Under the pieces are notes generated by a model. That model saw only the letters and a list, made by a program, of their open reading frames with translations. It was not told the origin of the DNA and did no database searches. The position numbers were made by a program, and so were the translations under genes. Shown here in pieces: positions 8,986-17,709 of a stretch of 64,000 nt of DNA. The stretch comes from Pseudomonadota bacterium. GTDB taxonomy: Bacteria; Pseudomonadota; Gammaproteobacteria; Burkholderiales; REEB80. Within the stretch, counting starts at the first letter, position 1, and every line of letters starts with the position of its first letter. The stretch spans positions 62,001 to 126,000 of the forward strand of contig JAGXAQ010000004.1 in assembly GCA_018971485.1 (NCBI GenBank), in the 5' to 3' direction.

Positions 8986-10974
8986 ATGCCCGAACCGACA
9001 CATCTGCTGTTTGGTGTACATATGCATCAACCAGCCGGCAATTTCGACCATGTAATGCATGATGCTCATGAACGTTGTTACCGCCCTTTTTTTGAGACGC
9101 TTTGGCAGTACCCTGATTTTAAGTTTGCTTTGCATGTTTCTGGATGGTTGCTTGGCTGGCTAAAAATTCACTATCCTGGTGATGTAAAACGCATCAAAAA
9201 TATGGTTAGGCGTGGACAGGTTGAGCTTTTTGGCGGCGGGGACACTGAACCTGTTCTGGCAGTAATTCCCTATAGGGATCGCTTGAGCCAGATTAATGCC
9301 CTCTCAAGACGGTTAGAGAATACCTTAGGCGCAACCCCCCGGGGCGCCTGGTTGACCGAGAGGGTTTGGGAAGCAACAGTCGTTCCCGCACTAAGTGACT
9401 GTGGCATCCTTTATACAACAGTTGACGATTATCATTTTCTTTGTTCGGGACTTGATAAGCGTGTGCTGAATGGCTATTACACCACTGAGGAAGATGGGCG
9501 TGTGCTGAATCTGTTTCCCATATCCCAAGAATTGCGTTACAAGATCCCCTTTTCTCAACCAGATGAAGCTGTTCTGGCTGTATCCGGGTTAGGTTGTGAT
9601 CGTTGCTCTGCAGCCGTTTACTTTGATGATATAGAAAAGTTTGGGATTTGGCCGGAAACCTGGGAGTGGGTGTACAAGGATAAATGGTTAAGTCGTTTTA
9701 TTGAGGGGGTGCTGGCTCATCCGGACATTCAGGTTTCACATTATTCGACTTTTGTAGGTCTTGTTCCTTCGCGGGGCATAATTTATCTGCCAACAACATC
9801 CTATATTGAAATGAATGAGTGGACGCTATCTAAAGAGCCGGCAGATCATTTTAATCGTTTGGTGGAGGAGTTGCGTCAGTCAGGGCGCTATGAAGAAGAT
9901 AAACCTTTTGTAAGGGGAGGGATCTGGAAAAACTTTTTTTCCCGCTATCCTGAATCAAACTGGATGCATAAACGCATGCTTGATCTGTCTTTAAGGCTTG
10001 AACGAGGAAAATATGGAAAAGATCATCCAGAGCTGATAGAGCTGCTGCATTTGTCCCAGACAAATGATGCCTATTGGCATGGCTTGTTTGGGGGGCTTTA
10101 TTTGCCCCATTTGCGTAGATCGTTGTTTGACGCTTTATTAAAGCTTGAGAAAAAGCTGGAACAGCTCGAAGGGTTGCCTGCAGGGATTGAATCCAGGGAT
10201 ATCGATCTCGACGGGCACAATGAAACACGTTTGCATAACTCCAGACTGGCCATCTGGATTCGTGAGGATACATCCGCAAGTATTCATGAGCTTGATGTCT
10301 ATGATTTAGACCATAATCTAGCTGATACCTTGAGCCGTAAACAGGAGCACTACTATCGGAAAATGCTTCTGCAAAAGAATGTGGCTCATGAAGGTATTGT
10401 TTCTGCCCATGATCGCATCAGTTTTAAGGATGAGATTACCCCTGAGGATATGGTTGAAGATTCCTTTTTGCGCACTTCCTTTAGAGATAGCTGTTTTGTT
10501 TCAGGCAAAGGCGCTCAGGCGGTTTTGTATGCCCCGGGATCTCAATTGAAGCACAAATTAAAGTATGAATCAGAGCAGCTGTGTAAATATTATTCCATTT
10601 CGGACAATGTGCTTAGGGTCCAATATGAATTTTTGCCTATCGAAGCTACATTTTCTACTTTGTTGAATCTGTCTATGCCTTCTTGTGGCGGGGCCGGAGG
10701 TCGGCTTGTTGTTCAGGGCGAAACGTTGGGGGGGCTGGGTGGATCTTACCATCTGAAAGAGTGTAACAGTTTTATTTTAGAAGATGATGAGTTGGGCGGG
10801 CGAATTTTCTTCTTCTTTTCAGAACCGTTACATATTTGGTTGGGCCCATATTTTACGGTGTCTCAATCAGAGGCAGGGTTTGAAAAAATTATGCAGGCTT
10901 TACAGATAACCCTCGAAAAAGAAATTCATGGTCAGTGCAGCTTAGAAATAAAAATGCTTTTTGAGAAAAAATGA
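8986..10974 (+). CDS. GH57 4-alpha-glucanotransferase-like enzyme with DUF1925/DUF1926-type C-terminus
   Basis: The 662-residue protein matches the length and layout of Thermococcus-type GH57 4-alpha-glucanotransferase: catalytic barrel, helical segment, then a large beta-sandwich. Motif 1 is FGVHMHQPAGNF near residue 8. The nucleophile Glu is in RGAWLTERVWE near residue 123 and the acid/base Asp in YTTVDDYHF. Later SNWMHKRMLDLS and NDAYWHGLFGG are typical of the linker region. It likely disproportionates linear maltodextrins, doing in this pathway what MalQ does elsewhere. The start is clear: GAGGAG six bases upstream. It lies in one operon with the preceding GH57 gene. The enzyme could instead be an amylase of the same subfamily. 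Confidence 0.86.
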   Translation: MPEPTHLLFGVHMHQPAGNFDHVMHDAHERCYRPFFETLWQYPDFKFALHVSGWLLGWLKIHYPGDVKRIKNMVRRGQVELFGGGDTEPVLAVIPYRDRLSQINALSRRLENTLGATPRGAWLTERVWEATVVPALSDCGILYTTVDDYHFLCSGLDKRVLNGYYTTEEDGRVLNLFPISQELRYKIPFSQPDEAVLAVSGLGCDRCSAAVYFDDIEKFGIWPETWEWVYKDKWLSRFIEGVLAHPDIQVSHYSTFVGLVPSRGIIYLPTTSYIEMNEWTLSKEPADHFNRLVEELRQSGRYEEDKPFVRGGIWKNFFSRYPESNWMHKRMLDLSLRLERGKYGKDHPELIELLHLSQTNDAYWHGLFGGLYLPHLRRSLFDALLKLEKKLEQLEGLPAGIESRDIDLDGHNETRLHNSRLAIWIREDTSASIHELDVYDLDHNLADTLSRKQEHYYRKMLLQKNVAHEGIVSAHDRISFKDEITPEDMVEDSFLRTSFRDSCFVSGKGAQAVLYAPGSQLKHKLKYESEQLCKYYSISDNVLRVQYEFLPIEATFSTLLNLSMPSCGGAGGRLVVQGETLGGLGGSYHLKECNSFILEDDELGGRIFFFFSEPLHIWLGPYFTVSQSEAGFEKIMQALQITLEKEIHGQCSLEIKMLFEKK

Positions 10975-11033
10975 ATAGGCCGTAAGTTAGGAACTCCTGT
11001 TTTTAGGAGGTGTAAAATGTAGTTGGGCTGAAA

Positions 11034-12107
11034 TTAAATGGATTGACTATGTTGCTTGAGTGCCCATTCCACATGTTCACGAACGATTGCAGAAGAGTGA
11101 TTCATACGCATCTTTAAGCAGTTAATAATGTCAGGGTTGGAAGGAGCATTGCCTAATGCTACTGCTATGTTGCGTAACCATCGTTCATGGCCAATCCTGT
11201 AAATCGCTGATCCAGCAAGATTTCTTTTGAAAGTGGCTTCATTCCAAGAGAAAAGCTCGATTAGGGAAGCTGAATCCAGGCCATGACGGACCTGAAAATC
11301 GGCTACAGTGGTTGTTTTTGCAAATCGGTTCCATGGACAGGCAAGCTGACAGTCATCACATCCATAAATACGGTTACCTAGCAAGGGTCGAAGTGCTGTT
11401 GGAATGGAGCCGTGATGCTCAATGGTCAGGTAGGAGATGCATTTCCTGGCATCTAGCCGGTAAGGGGCAATGATGGCCCCGGTCGGGCAGATATCGATGC
11501 AGGCTGTGCATTGCCCACAATGTTCTTGTGCTGGTTTATCCGGTGACAAAGGAAGGTTTGTCACAATTTCGCCCAGAAAGAAAAGGGAACCCGCCTCCCG
11601 TGACAGTAAAAGCGTATGTTTTCCACGCCAGCCAAGACGCGTTTTTCGTGCCAGGGCTACTTCCATAACTGGAGCGCTGTCCGAGAAAATACGAAATGCA
11701 TAGCCCCCGATATTTCCTTGGATTTTTTTGACAAACCGATTTAATTTTTGGCGCATGACTTTATGGTAATCCCGACCAAGTGCATATCTTGATATATAGG
11801 CTGTTTCAGGATTGTTTAGAATGCCTTGTGCATCCTTGGCATCGGGCCAGTAATTCAGACGGCAAGAAATAATGGTAATTGCCCCAGGTACCAGTTCTGT
11901 TGGACGGGCCCGCATGGTGCCATGTTTTGACATATAATCCATGTCACCATGGAATCCTGATTCAAGCCATGATATCAGGCCGGCTTCTTCATGGCTTAGA
12001 TTGGTATCGGTGATTCCAATATGTGAAAATCCCAGGTCTGCTGCCCAGCCCCGGATATCTTGAGTGAGCTGATAACGGTCAATTTCTTTATCAGTTTTAG
12101 GAGACAT
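11034..12107 (-). CDS. queG: Epoxyqueuosine reductase
   Basis: Reduces epoxyqueuosine to queuosine in tRNA wobble positions, using cobalamin and two [4Fe-4S] clusters. Both cluster motifs are present: CGQCTACIDICPTGA and CDDCQLACPWN. YVSRYALGRDYHK-like sequence (ISRYALGRDYHKVMRQ) and RIGHERWLRNIAVALGNAP are family hallmarks. The ORF runs to 12137, but homologues start near MSPKTDKEIDRY, which puts the ATG at 12107 and gives 357 residues. That ATG overlaps the likely tsaE ATG on the other strand. Cobalamin dependence means the cell must make or import B12; no such genes are seen here. The gene is convergent with the GH57 operon. Confidence 0.95.
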   Translation of the reverse strand: MSPKTDKEIDRYQLTQDIRGWAADLGFSHIGITDTNLSHEEAGLISWLESGFHGDMDYMSKHGTMRARPTELVPGAITIISCRLNYWPDAKDAQGILNNPETAYISRYALGRDYHKVMRQKLNRFVKKIQGNIGGYAFRIFSDSAPVMEVALARKTRLGWRGKHTLLLSREAGSLFFLGEIVTNLPLSPDKPAQEHCGQCTACIDICPTGAIIAPYRLDARKCISYLTIEHHGSIPTALRPLLGNRIYGCDDCQLACPWNRFAKTTTVADFQVRHGLDSASLIELFSWNEATFKRNLAGSAIYRIGHERWLRNIAVALGNAPSNPDIINCLKMRMNHSSAIVREHVEWALKQHSQSI

Positions 12108-12579
12108 GAGGTTAAAGTTCGTGGAAACGTCAACCATTATACGTGAAATTGTGAGTGAAACAGAGATGCGGGACTTAGGGGGTTATCTTGCAGAAATACT
12201 GCGGCCTGGTCATATTGTTGCACTTAGGGGGCCATTAGGAGCCGGGAAAACAACCCTTGTCAGGGCTATTCTCTGGGCTAAGGGGATTAAAGGCCCCGTG
12301 CGTAGCCCAACCTATACACTGGTTGAAAGCTATATGATATGCGGGGTAAACTTACACCATTTTGATTTTTATCGATTTAGCGAACCGGCTGAACTTGAGG
12401 AAGCGGGTTTTCGTGAATGTTTTTCTGACTCCAGTATCTGTTTGGTTGAGTGGCCGGAAAATGCAACAGGGTTTTTACCTCAAGCTGACTTGACCATACG
12501 AATTGAATATATGGAAAAAGGTCGCAGAATCTATTTGACTTCCAATACGGTTAACTTGGATTTATTGAGGCATATTTAA
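12106..12579 (+). CDS. tsaE: tRNA threonylcarbamoyladenosine biosynthesis ATPase TsaE
   Basis: The ATPase partner of TsaB-TsaD in forming t6A37 on ANN-decoding tRNAs. The P-loop GPLGAGKTTLVRA lies near residue 42, followed by the family motif SPTYTLVESY, HFDFYR and LVEWPENA. Length (157) fits the family. The start is uncertain: ATG 12106 has AGGAG only two bases away, while GTG 12121 has GAGG nine bases upstream and would give a more typical N-terminus. Either start abuts or overlaps the divergent queG start, so the queG promoter would lie inside tsaE or the reverse. The amidase gene follows after 18 bases, as is common in beta- and gammaproteobacteria. Confidence 0.94.
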   Translation: MRLKFVETSTIIREIVSETEMRDLGGYLAEILRPGHIVALRGPLGAGKTTLVRAILWAKGIKGPVRSPTYTLVESYMICGVNLHHFDFYRFSEPAELEEAGFRECFSDSSICLVEWPENATGFLPQADLTIRIEYMEKGRRIYLTSNTVNLDLLRHI

Positions 12580-12597
12580 AGTTAAGAGGGGAAACTG

Positions 12598-13821
12598 TTG
12601 GGATTCAGGTGGATATTATTCTGTTTCGGGTTACTATTTATAGTCCCTGCCTCTCATGCTGAAAACTTGGTTAAGGCTGTCCGAATATGGCCTTCCCCTG
12701 TTTATACCCGTATCGTTATTGAATCGAGCCATCCCATACCGTATCACCTGTTCAAACTGCAGAATCCACAGCGGGTTGTGCTGGATTTGCATCAGGTAAA
12801 GTTTCGGGGTGTAATTGAAACGCTTCCTGCCTTACTTAATTCAAATAACCCTGATATTAGTGAAATACGGGTTGGCCGTTTTAACCCCGAAACTGTTCGT
12901 ATTGTGCTGGCCATAAAGCATCCTGTAGAACCTGTTCTGGCGAATTTGAAGCCTATTGCCAATTATGGATATCGGCTTGTGTTGGATATTTACCCCAAGC
13001 AACCTATGGATGCTATTGCGCGTTTGGCCTTACCAGGTAATGTTTCGCCAGCTCGTGAACTACCTCCTTCTGTTCGGGAGGAACCCCCTCATATGGCTAC
13101 GCAGCATGATATTATTGTTGCCATTGATCCAGGGCACGGGGGAGAAGATCCAGGGGCACATGGCCCGGATGGGGTTCTGGAAAAGAATGTGACTTTAGCA
13201 ATTGCCTATAAGCTGAAGGCAGCCATTGATAGGCTCCCTGGCATGAAAGCTGAATTGACTCGAACAGGGGATTATTATGTTCCTTTACAGATGCGTGTGA
13301 TAGAGGCCCATAAGATGCATGCTGATTTATTTGTATCAATCCATGCCAATTCCCAGCCTTACGGAGATAGTGCGACAGGCACTGCGGTATATGCATTATC
13401 TGAGCACGGGGCAACAAGCGCCGCGGCACGGTTGCTGGCGAGAAATGAGAATTCTTCAGATAGTATTGGAGGGGTAACATTACCCATGCATGATACTGAT
13501 CTGGCTAAAACGCTTGTTAATCTGGAGCAATCTGCAACGATAGATGATAGTATCAAATTAGGAAATGACGTGCTGTCGAAGGTAGAAAAATTTCATTCTC
13601 TGCACTACAAGAGAGTGCAGCAGGCAGCTTTTGTTGTTTTGAAATCGTTGGATATTCCTTCCATTCTTGTTGAGACAGCCTTTATTAGTAACCCAGTTGA
13701 GGAAGCAAGATTAAATAGCCCGGTCTTTCAGAAGGAAATGGCCCGTGCGATAGCTCATGGGCTCTATAAATATGTTCAGTCAGATCCTTCCTTTGACCAG
13801 CAATTAGCGAATAACCAATAG
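12598..13821 (+). CDS. amiC: N-acetylmuramoyl-L-alanine amidase, AmiC type
   Basis: A periplasmic zinc amidase that splits septal murein during daughter-cell separation. A Sec signal peptide ends near PASHA (residues 1-21). An AMIN domain (VRIWPSPVYTRIVIESS onward) that targets the septum follows, then a linker and an Amidase_3 domain. Zinc and catalytic motifs are visible: IAIDPGHGGEDPGA, LEKNVTLA, FVSIHANS and ILVETAFISNP. The protein of 407 residues fits AmiB/AmiC. The start is TTG with GAGGGG about seven bases upstream; no nearby ATG fits the signal peptide. It belongs to the tsaE-amiC-mutL-miaA run. Confidence 0.94.
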   Translation: MGFRWILFCFGLLFIVPASHAENLVKAVRIWPSPVYTRIVIESSHPIPYHLFKLQNPQRVVLDLHQVKFRGVIETLPALLNSNNPDISEIRVGRFNPETVRIVLAIKHPVEPVLANLKPIANYGYRLVLDIYPKQPMDAIARLALPGNVSPARELPPSVREEPPHMATQHDIIVAIDPGHGGEDPGAHGPDGVLEKNVTLAIAYKLKAAIDRLPGMKAELTRTGDYYVPLQMRVIEAHKMHADLFVSIHANSQPYGDSATGTAVYALSEHGATSAAARLLARNENSSDSIGGVTLPMHDTDLAKTLVNLEQSATIDDSIKLGNDVLSKVEKFHSLHYKRVQQAAFVVLKSLDIPSILVETAFISNPVEEARLNSPVFQKEMARAIAHGLYKYVQSDPSFDQQLANNQ

Positions 13822-13876
13822 AGCAGCATAGATGTTCAGGATGTTTTCCTTTGTATTTTTAATGGGTAACTAAATC

Positions 13877-15625
13877 ATGCCGATGATTCGGGAACTGCCT
13901 GATATCTTGATTAACCAGATCTCAGCTGGTGAAGTTGTTGATAGGCCGGCATCAGCGTTGAAAGAGCTTCTTGAAAACAGCCTGGATGCTGGAGCTAGCC
14001 GTATAGATGTCGTTCTTCGCGAAGGAGGAATAGATCAGATTTGTGTCCATGACAATGGAGTTGGAATTGATTCGTCCGATCTCCCCTTAGCCTTGTCTCG
14101 TCATGCGACGAGTAAAATTGTGTCCCCTGCCGATTTAGAAAACATAACCAGTATGGGGTTTCGTGGAGAGGCGCTGGCTTCAATTGCCTCGGTGTCCCAT
14201 CTGGTGCTGGTGAGTCGAACTGCTGCTGATTCCCATGCTTATATGATTGAAGGAAAGGGAGGTGTGGTGAGTAGTGTGCGTCCGGCTGCACTTGCTTCTG
14301 GAACCCGAATTGAAGTTTCGGATATTTATTTTAATACACCTGCCAGAAAAAAGTTTCTGCGTGGTGCCAGTACAGAATTTGGCCATGGGAAAACTGTTTT
14401 TTTGAGGGTAGCGCTTTCCAGACCTGATGTTAGTTTTAGTTTGGTTCATAATCAAAAGCTTCAGGTTAAGCTTTCGGTGAGCAAGGATGCTTTAGCGGAT
14501 CGTGTTCGGGAGGTATTGGGGCAGGATTTTTTTGACGAGTCGCTTGAGATTAATGAAACAGTGGGTGGTATGCGAATTTATGGGTTTATTGCCCGACCAA
14601 CTTACTCAAAAGCCCGAAGAGACGGACAATACATTTATGTGAACGGGCGTTTTGTGCGGGATAAGCTAATTATCCACGCATTACGTCAGGCTTATGCTGA
14701 TGTATTGCATCATGATTGCTATCCCGTCTATGTGCTGTACTTGACGCTCCCTTATGATCAGGTGGATGTCAATGTCCATCCTGCAAAGACTGAAGTTCGA
14801 TTTCGTAATGCAAATCTGGTCCATCAATTCGTTTTTCATGCTTTGGAAAAGGCTTTGTCCGTTTCGATGCAGATTAATTATTCGGTTCCTGTTGCCGCAT
14901 CAGCTTTGATTGATCGACACATAGGGAATCAGGTGCAACAGTTTATGTCTTTCCCGGCTGAACAGGGGGAATTTTATGCCCCTCTGTTTTCTGTTCCAAA
15001 AGAAGAAAATCATATGGCTGGCATTGTTGCGATGGAAGAAGATTTTCCTCTTGGCTACGCAATAGCTCAATTGCATGAGATTTATATTCTATCCCAGAAT
15101 AAAAACGGGTTGATAATTGTTGACATGCATGCTGCACATGAACGAATTTTATATGAGCGGTTAAAACAGGCTCTGGATGATAATTTAATCCAGATGCAGT
15201 CATTGCTGGTTCCCTTGTCATTTCAGGCTACACCCCAGGAAATGGAGTTGGTCGAGTCTCAACCTGAAACCTTGTACACACTTGGTTTTGATATTGCGAG
15301 GCTTTCTCCATCTATGCTTGCGATTCGGGGGGTGCCAAGTTTGCTTGCTGAATCGGATATAGTGGATTTGGTTCGAAATGTTCTGGGAGAAATTGAACAT
15401 TATGGCTCCAGCCGTGTAGTTGAGGAACAAAGAAATACACTGCTTGCTACCATGGCATGTCATGGGGCTGTTCGAGCGAACCGCCATTTGTCCTTGCATG
15501 AAATGAATGCCCTGTTGAGAGATATGGAAAGGACTGAGCGTTCGGGGCAGTGTAATCATGGTCGGCCCACTTGGCATGAATTTTCTATTGCTGAAATAGA
15601 TCGCTTGTTTATGAGGGGTAAATAG
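13877..15625 (+). CDS. mutL: DNA mismatch repair protein MutL, endonuclease type
   Basis: Links mismatch recognition by MutS to strand excision. The N-terminal GHKL ATPase motifs are clear: ELLENSLDAGA near residue 30, HDNGVGI and SMGFRGEALASI. The C-terminal half carries motifs of the latent metal-dependent nuclease: DMHAAHERILYE (the DQHA-X2-E-X4-E motif), ACHGAVRANR, and QCNHGRP near residue 559, close to the usual CPHGRP. This is known for MutL from bacteria without MutH. At 582 residues it is of ordinary length. It starts at ATG 13877 after a 55-base gap from amiC. The stop overlaps the miaA start by one base. Confidence 0.97.
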   Translation: MPMIRELPDILINQISAGEVVDRPASALKELLENSLDAGASRIDVVLREGGIDQICVHDNGVGIDSSDLPLALSRHATSKIVSPADLENITSMGFRGEALASIASVSHLVLVSRTAADSHAYMIEGKGGVVSSVRPAALASGTRIEVSDIYFNTPARKKFLRGASTEFGHGKTVFLRVALSRPDVSFSLVHNQKLQVKLSVSKDALADRVREVLGQDFFDESLEINETVGGMRIYGFIARPTYSKARRDGQYIYVNGRFVRDKLIIHALRQAYADVLHHDCYPVYVLYLTLPYDQVDVNVHPAKTEVRFRNANLVHQFVFHALEKALSVSMQINYSVPVAASALIDRHIGNQVQQFMSFPAEQGEFYAPLFSVPKEENHMAGIVAMEEDFPLGYAIAQLHEIYILSQNKNGLIIVDMHAAHERILYERLKQALDDNLIQMQSLLVPLSFQATPQEMELVESQPETLYTLGFDIARLSPSMLAIRGVPSLLAESDIVDLVRNVLGEIEHYGSSRVVEEQRNTLLATMACHGAVRANRHLSLHEMNALLRDMERTERSGQCNHGRPTWHEFSIAEIDRLFMRGK

Positions 15626-16566
15626 TGGCGACTCCCATTGTCATGCTGATGGGGCCTACTGCAGCTGGGAAAACCCAGGTAGCACTTGAAATAGCAAAGA
15701 GATTGCCTGTTGAAATTGTGAGTGTGGATTCGGCGAATGTATATTCGCAGATGAACATTGGAACAGCCAAGCCGGATTCAGTCCTACGCCAGCTTGTCCC
15801 ACATCATCTTATTGATATTATTTCACCCGTTGAAGCTTACTCCGCAGCTCGGTTTAGGCAAGAAGCGATAGAGACTATTGATGCTATTCATGTAAGAGGT
15901 CGGATCCCATTGCTGGTGGGGGGTACTTTTTTTTACTTTAACGCTCTCCAAAAGGGAATCCATGATCTTCCTGTCACACAACCTATTGTTCGTTTACAGA
16001 TAGAGCAGGAAGCGAAACTGCAAGGCTGGCCTGCAATGCACCGCCGCTTACAGGGTATTGATCCGGCCATGGCAGAAAAATTGAATCGTCATGATGGTCA
16101 ACGAATCGGGCGGGCACTCGAGATTTATGAGCAAAGTGGCTATCCCATGAGCGAATGGTTGGCCAAACCCGTATATAATTCATTTGATTATCCAACGATA
16201 CGTCTTGTCTTGGAGCCGGAAATCCGTAATGTGCTTCATGAACGGATTGCGGTGAGGTTTCGAAATATGTTGACTGCTGGTCTTGTCGATGAGCTTCAAG
16301 GGTTAAAAAAATGTTATGAATTGCATGAGTCTATGCCCAGTATGCGCTGTGTAGGGTACCGCCAGGCTTGGAAATATTTGGATGGATTAATTGATTTCAA
16401 GGAGATGGAAGAGGCTGGAATTGCCGCTACCCGGCAACTGGCAAGAAGACAGTTGACCTGGCTTCGTTCCATGAAAGATGTCAATCGAGTCAACTGTTTT
16501 GATGAAAATGTTGTTGAAAAAAGTTATCAGCTTGTTCTGCAGGCGCTTGACAGGATTAAGGGCTGA
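15625..16566 (+). CDS. miaA: tRNA dimethylallyltransferase
   Basis: Adds the dimethylallyl group to A37 of tRNAs that read UNN codons. It has the P-loop MGPTAAGKTQVALEIA at the N-terminus, SVDSANVYSQMNIGTAKP, LVGGTFFYFNAL and the later SMRCVGYRQAWKYLDG and TRQLARRQLTWLR blocks. Length 313 fits. The start is GTG sharing one base with the mutL TAG stop, preceded by ATGAGGGG. The usual neighbour hfq is not here; hfq lies 38 kb away next to hflX, which is the betaproteobacterial layout. A long gap with DnaA boxes follows. Confidence 0.96.
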   Translation: MATPIVMLMGPTAAGKTQVALEIAKRLPVEIVSVDSANVYSQMNIGTAKPDSVLRQLVPHHLIDIISPVEAYSAARFRQEAIETIDAIHVRGRIPLLVGGTFFYFNALQKGIHDLPVTQPIVRLQIEQEAKLQGWPAMHRRLQGIDPAMAEKLNRHDGQRIGRALEIYEQSGYPMSEWLAKPVYNSFDYPTIRLVLEPEIRNVLHERIAVRFRNMLTAGLVDELQGLKKCYELHESMPSMRCVGYRQAWKYLDGLIDFKEMEEAGIAATRQLARRQLTWLRSMKDVNRVNCFDENVVEKSYQLVLQALDRIKG

Positions 16567-17101
16567 ATTAAGAAGGATAACCGGAAGTTATCCACATTTT
16601 GTTTTTTAGAGCCAAGAGGATGAAAGAATAATTCCTGTGGGCTCAGGTTTTGAGTAATAGCATTTGTTTTTATGTAAAACAGGTAGTTAAAAAGAAATTT
16701 AAGACATCTTCATTCAATTCCCATGTTAATGAATTTGCATAGTCCACTGGTTAAATGAGAGCGCAGATCAAGTTATGCACAAGATTATCCACAGTTTGTA
16801 TTAAACATAAAGAAACAAGCTGGCGTGTTATTTTTATTGTTATTGTAAGATTTGAGTAAGGTTAACATAGTTTTCCAGATTAGATCCAGTTTTTTTTATA
16901 AAAAAATAATCATATTTATCTATATGATTTTAATATATTAAAATGATACCAGTCTAAATGCCTGGATTAGATCTGTGAGGATAGCAAGGGACGGTGTTTA
17001 TGGGTATCAAGGAGCTGTTTTTCAGCTAGAAATAATAGCCTTGCCTAATTTTTTCTGGGCGACTAAAGTTCTGCTATTGTTAAATTGAAGGAGAGTTGAA
17101 A
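16567..17101. other. 535-bp AT-rich intergenic region with DnaA boxes
   Basis: This is the longest gap in the window. It holds no ORF with a ribosome-binding site. Three exact copies of the DnaA-box consensus TTATNCACA are visible at 16588, 16773 and 16785. An AT-rich tract of about 120 bases lies between roughly 16830 and 16955, and three GATC sites lie near 16767, 16884 and 16969. A small palindrome AGCTG-TTTTT-CAGCT lies near 17013. It must also hold the exbB promoter, which I could not pin down. It may be a DnaA-binding control locus or an origin-like element. Confidence 0.7.
16588..16793 (+). promoter_or_regulatory. Cluster of three perfect DnaA boxes
   Basis: The 9-mers are TTATCCACA at 16588-16596, TTATGCACA at 16773-16781 and TTATCCACA at 16785-16793, all on the plus strand. 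The last two are separated by three bases. All match the TTATNCACA consensus exactly. About 90 bases downstream is GATCCAGTTTTTT, which matches 9 of the 11 fixed positions of the E. coli oriC 13-mer (GATCTNTTNTTTT). Together they suggest DnaA binding. The role is open: origin, DnaA titration site or DnaA-controlled promoter for exbB. Confidence 0.6.
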
Positions 17102-17707
17102 TTGTTGTCGATGATTGCGGCTGCTGGTTGGCCAATTTGGCCTCTTATTTGTGCTTCCATCATTGCGCTAGCTATTATTGGAGAAAGGATCTGGTCACTT
17201 AATCGCAGCGAGCTTGCTCCTTCCGGGTTATGTGCCGAGATTGAGGATGCGGTGGGCAAAGGTAAAGTGAATGAGCAGATGATTGAAGCCCTGGCCCATC
17301 ATTCTCCGTTGGGTCGCGTGTTAGCTGCAGGGGTTCGTAACATGAATGCCCCGCGTGAAGTCATGAAAGACGCGATTGAAGATGCGGGAAGGGTGGAAGC
17401 ATATGCTTTGGAGCGATATCTGGCTACCCTGGGCACTATTGCTTCAGTTAGCCCGTTGCTAGGGTTATTGGGTACGGTTATTGGTATGGTGGATATTTTT
17501 GGTGCCTTGACGCCACAGGGTTCTAGCCCCGCCATATTGGCCCAAGGAATTTCGGTTGCGCTTTATAATACTGCGATGGGGCTAATAGTAGCGATTCCCA
17601 GCTTGATTTTTTATCGTTATTTTCGTCAAAAGGTAGCCGGTATAGTTCTGGATATGGAAACACAGGCTGTTCGTTTGGTAGAAGTTGTGCACTGTCCACA
17701 GGGTTAA
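17102..17707 (+). CDS. exbB: ExbB/TolQ/MotA-family proton channel protein
   Basis: An inner-membrane subunit that, with ExbD, uses the proton gradient to energise an outer-membrane or envelope partner. About 200 residues with three membrane segments: one near the N-terminus (IAAAGWPIWPLICASIIALAIIG), and two in the conserved block TIASVSPLLGLLGTVIGMVDIF and ISVALYNTAMGLIVAIPSLIFY. The start is not settled. AAGGAG at 17088-17093 favours TTG at 17102, while the track uses TTG 17096, which is only two bases from the site. The next ATG is at 17111. The gene leads the exbBD-lpxK-Trm112-kdsB-adk operon, common in betaproteobacteria. No tonB lies beside it. Confidence 0.88.
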   Translation: MLSMIAAAGWPIWPLICASIIALAIIGERIWSLNRSELAPSGLCAEIEDAVGKGKVNEQMIEALAHHSPLGRVLAAGVRNMNAPREVMKDAIEDAGRVEAYALERYLATLGTIASVSPLLGLLGTVIGMVDIFGALTPQGSSPAILAQGISVALYNTAMGLIVAIPSLIFYRYFRQKVAGIVLDMETQAVRLVEVVHCPQG

Positions 17708-17709
17708 CT

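Noticed and set aside
16902-16920. Fur-box-like sequence AAAAATAATCATATTTATC upstream of exbB
   Set aside because: It matches about 13 of 19 consensus positions, but in such AT-rich DNA this is expected by chance, and the gene lies in an lpxK operon without tonB or iron-uptake genes.
16567-17101. Calling this gap the chromosomal oriC
   Set aside because: No dnaA, dnaN, gyrB, rpmH or parAB is adjacent and gene direction does not switch across it. It is kept only as a DnaA-box cluster.
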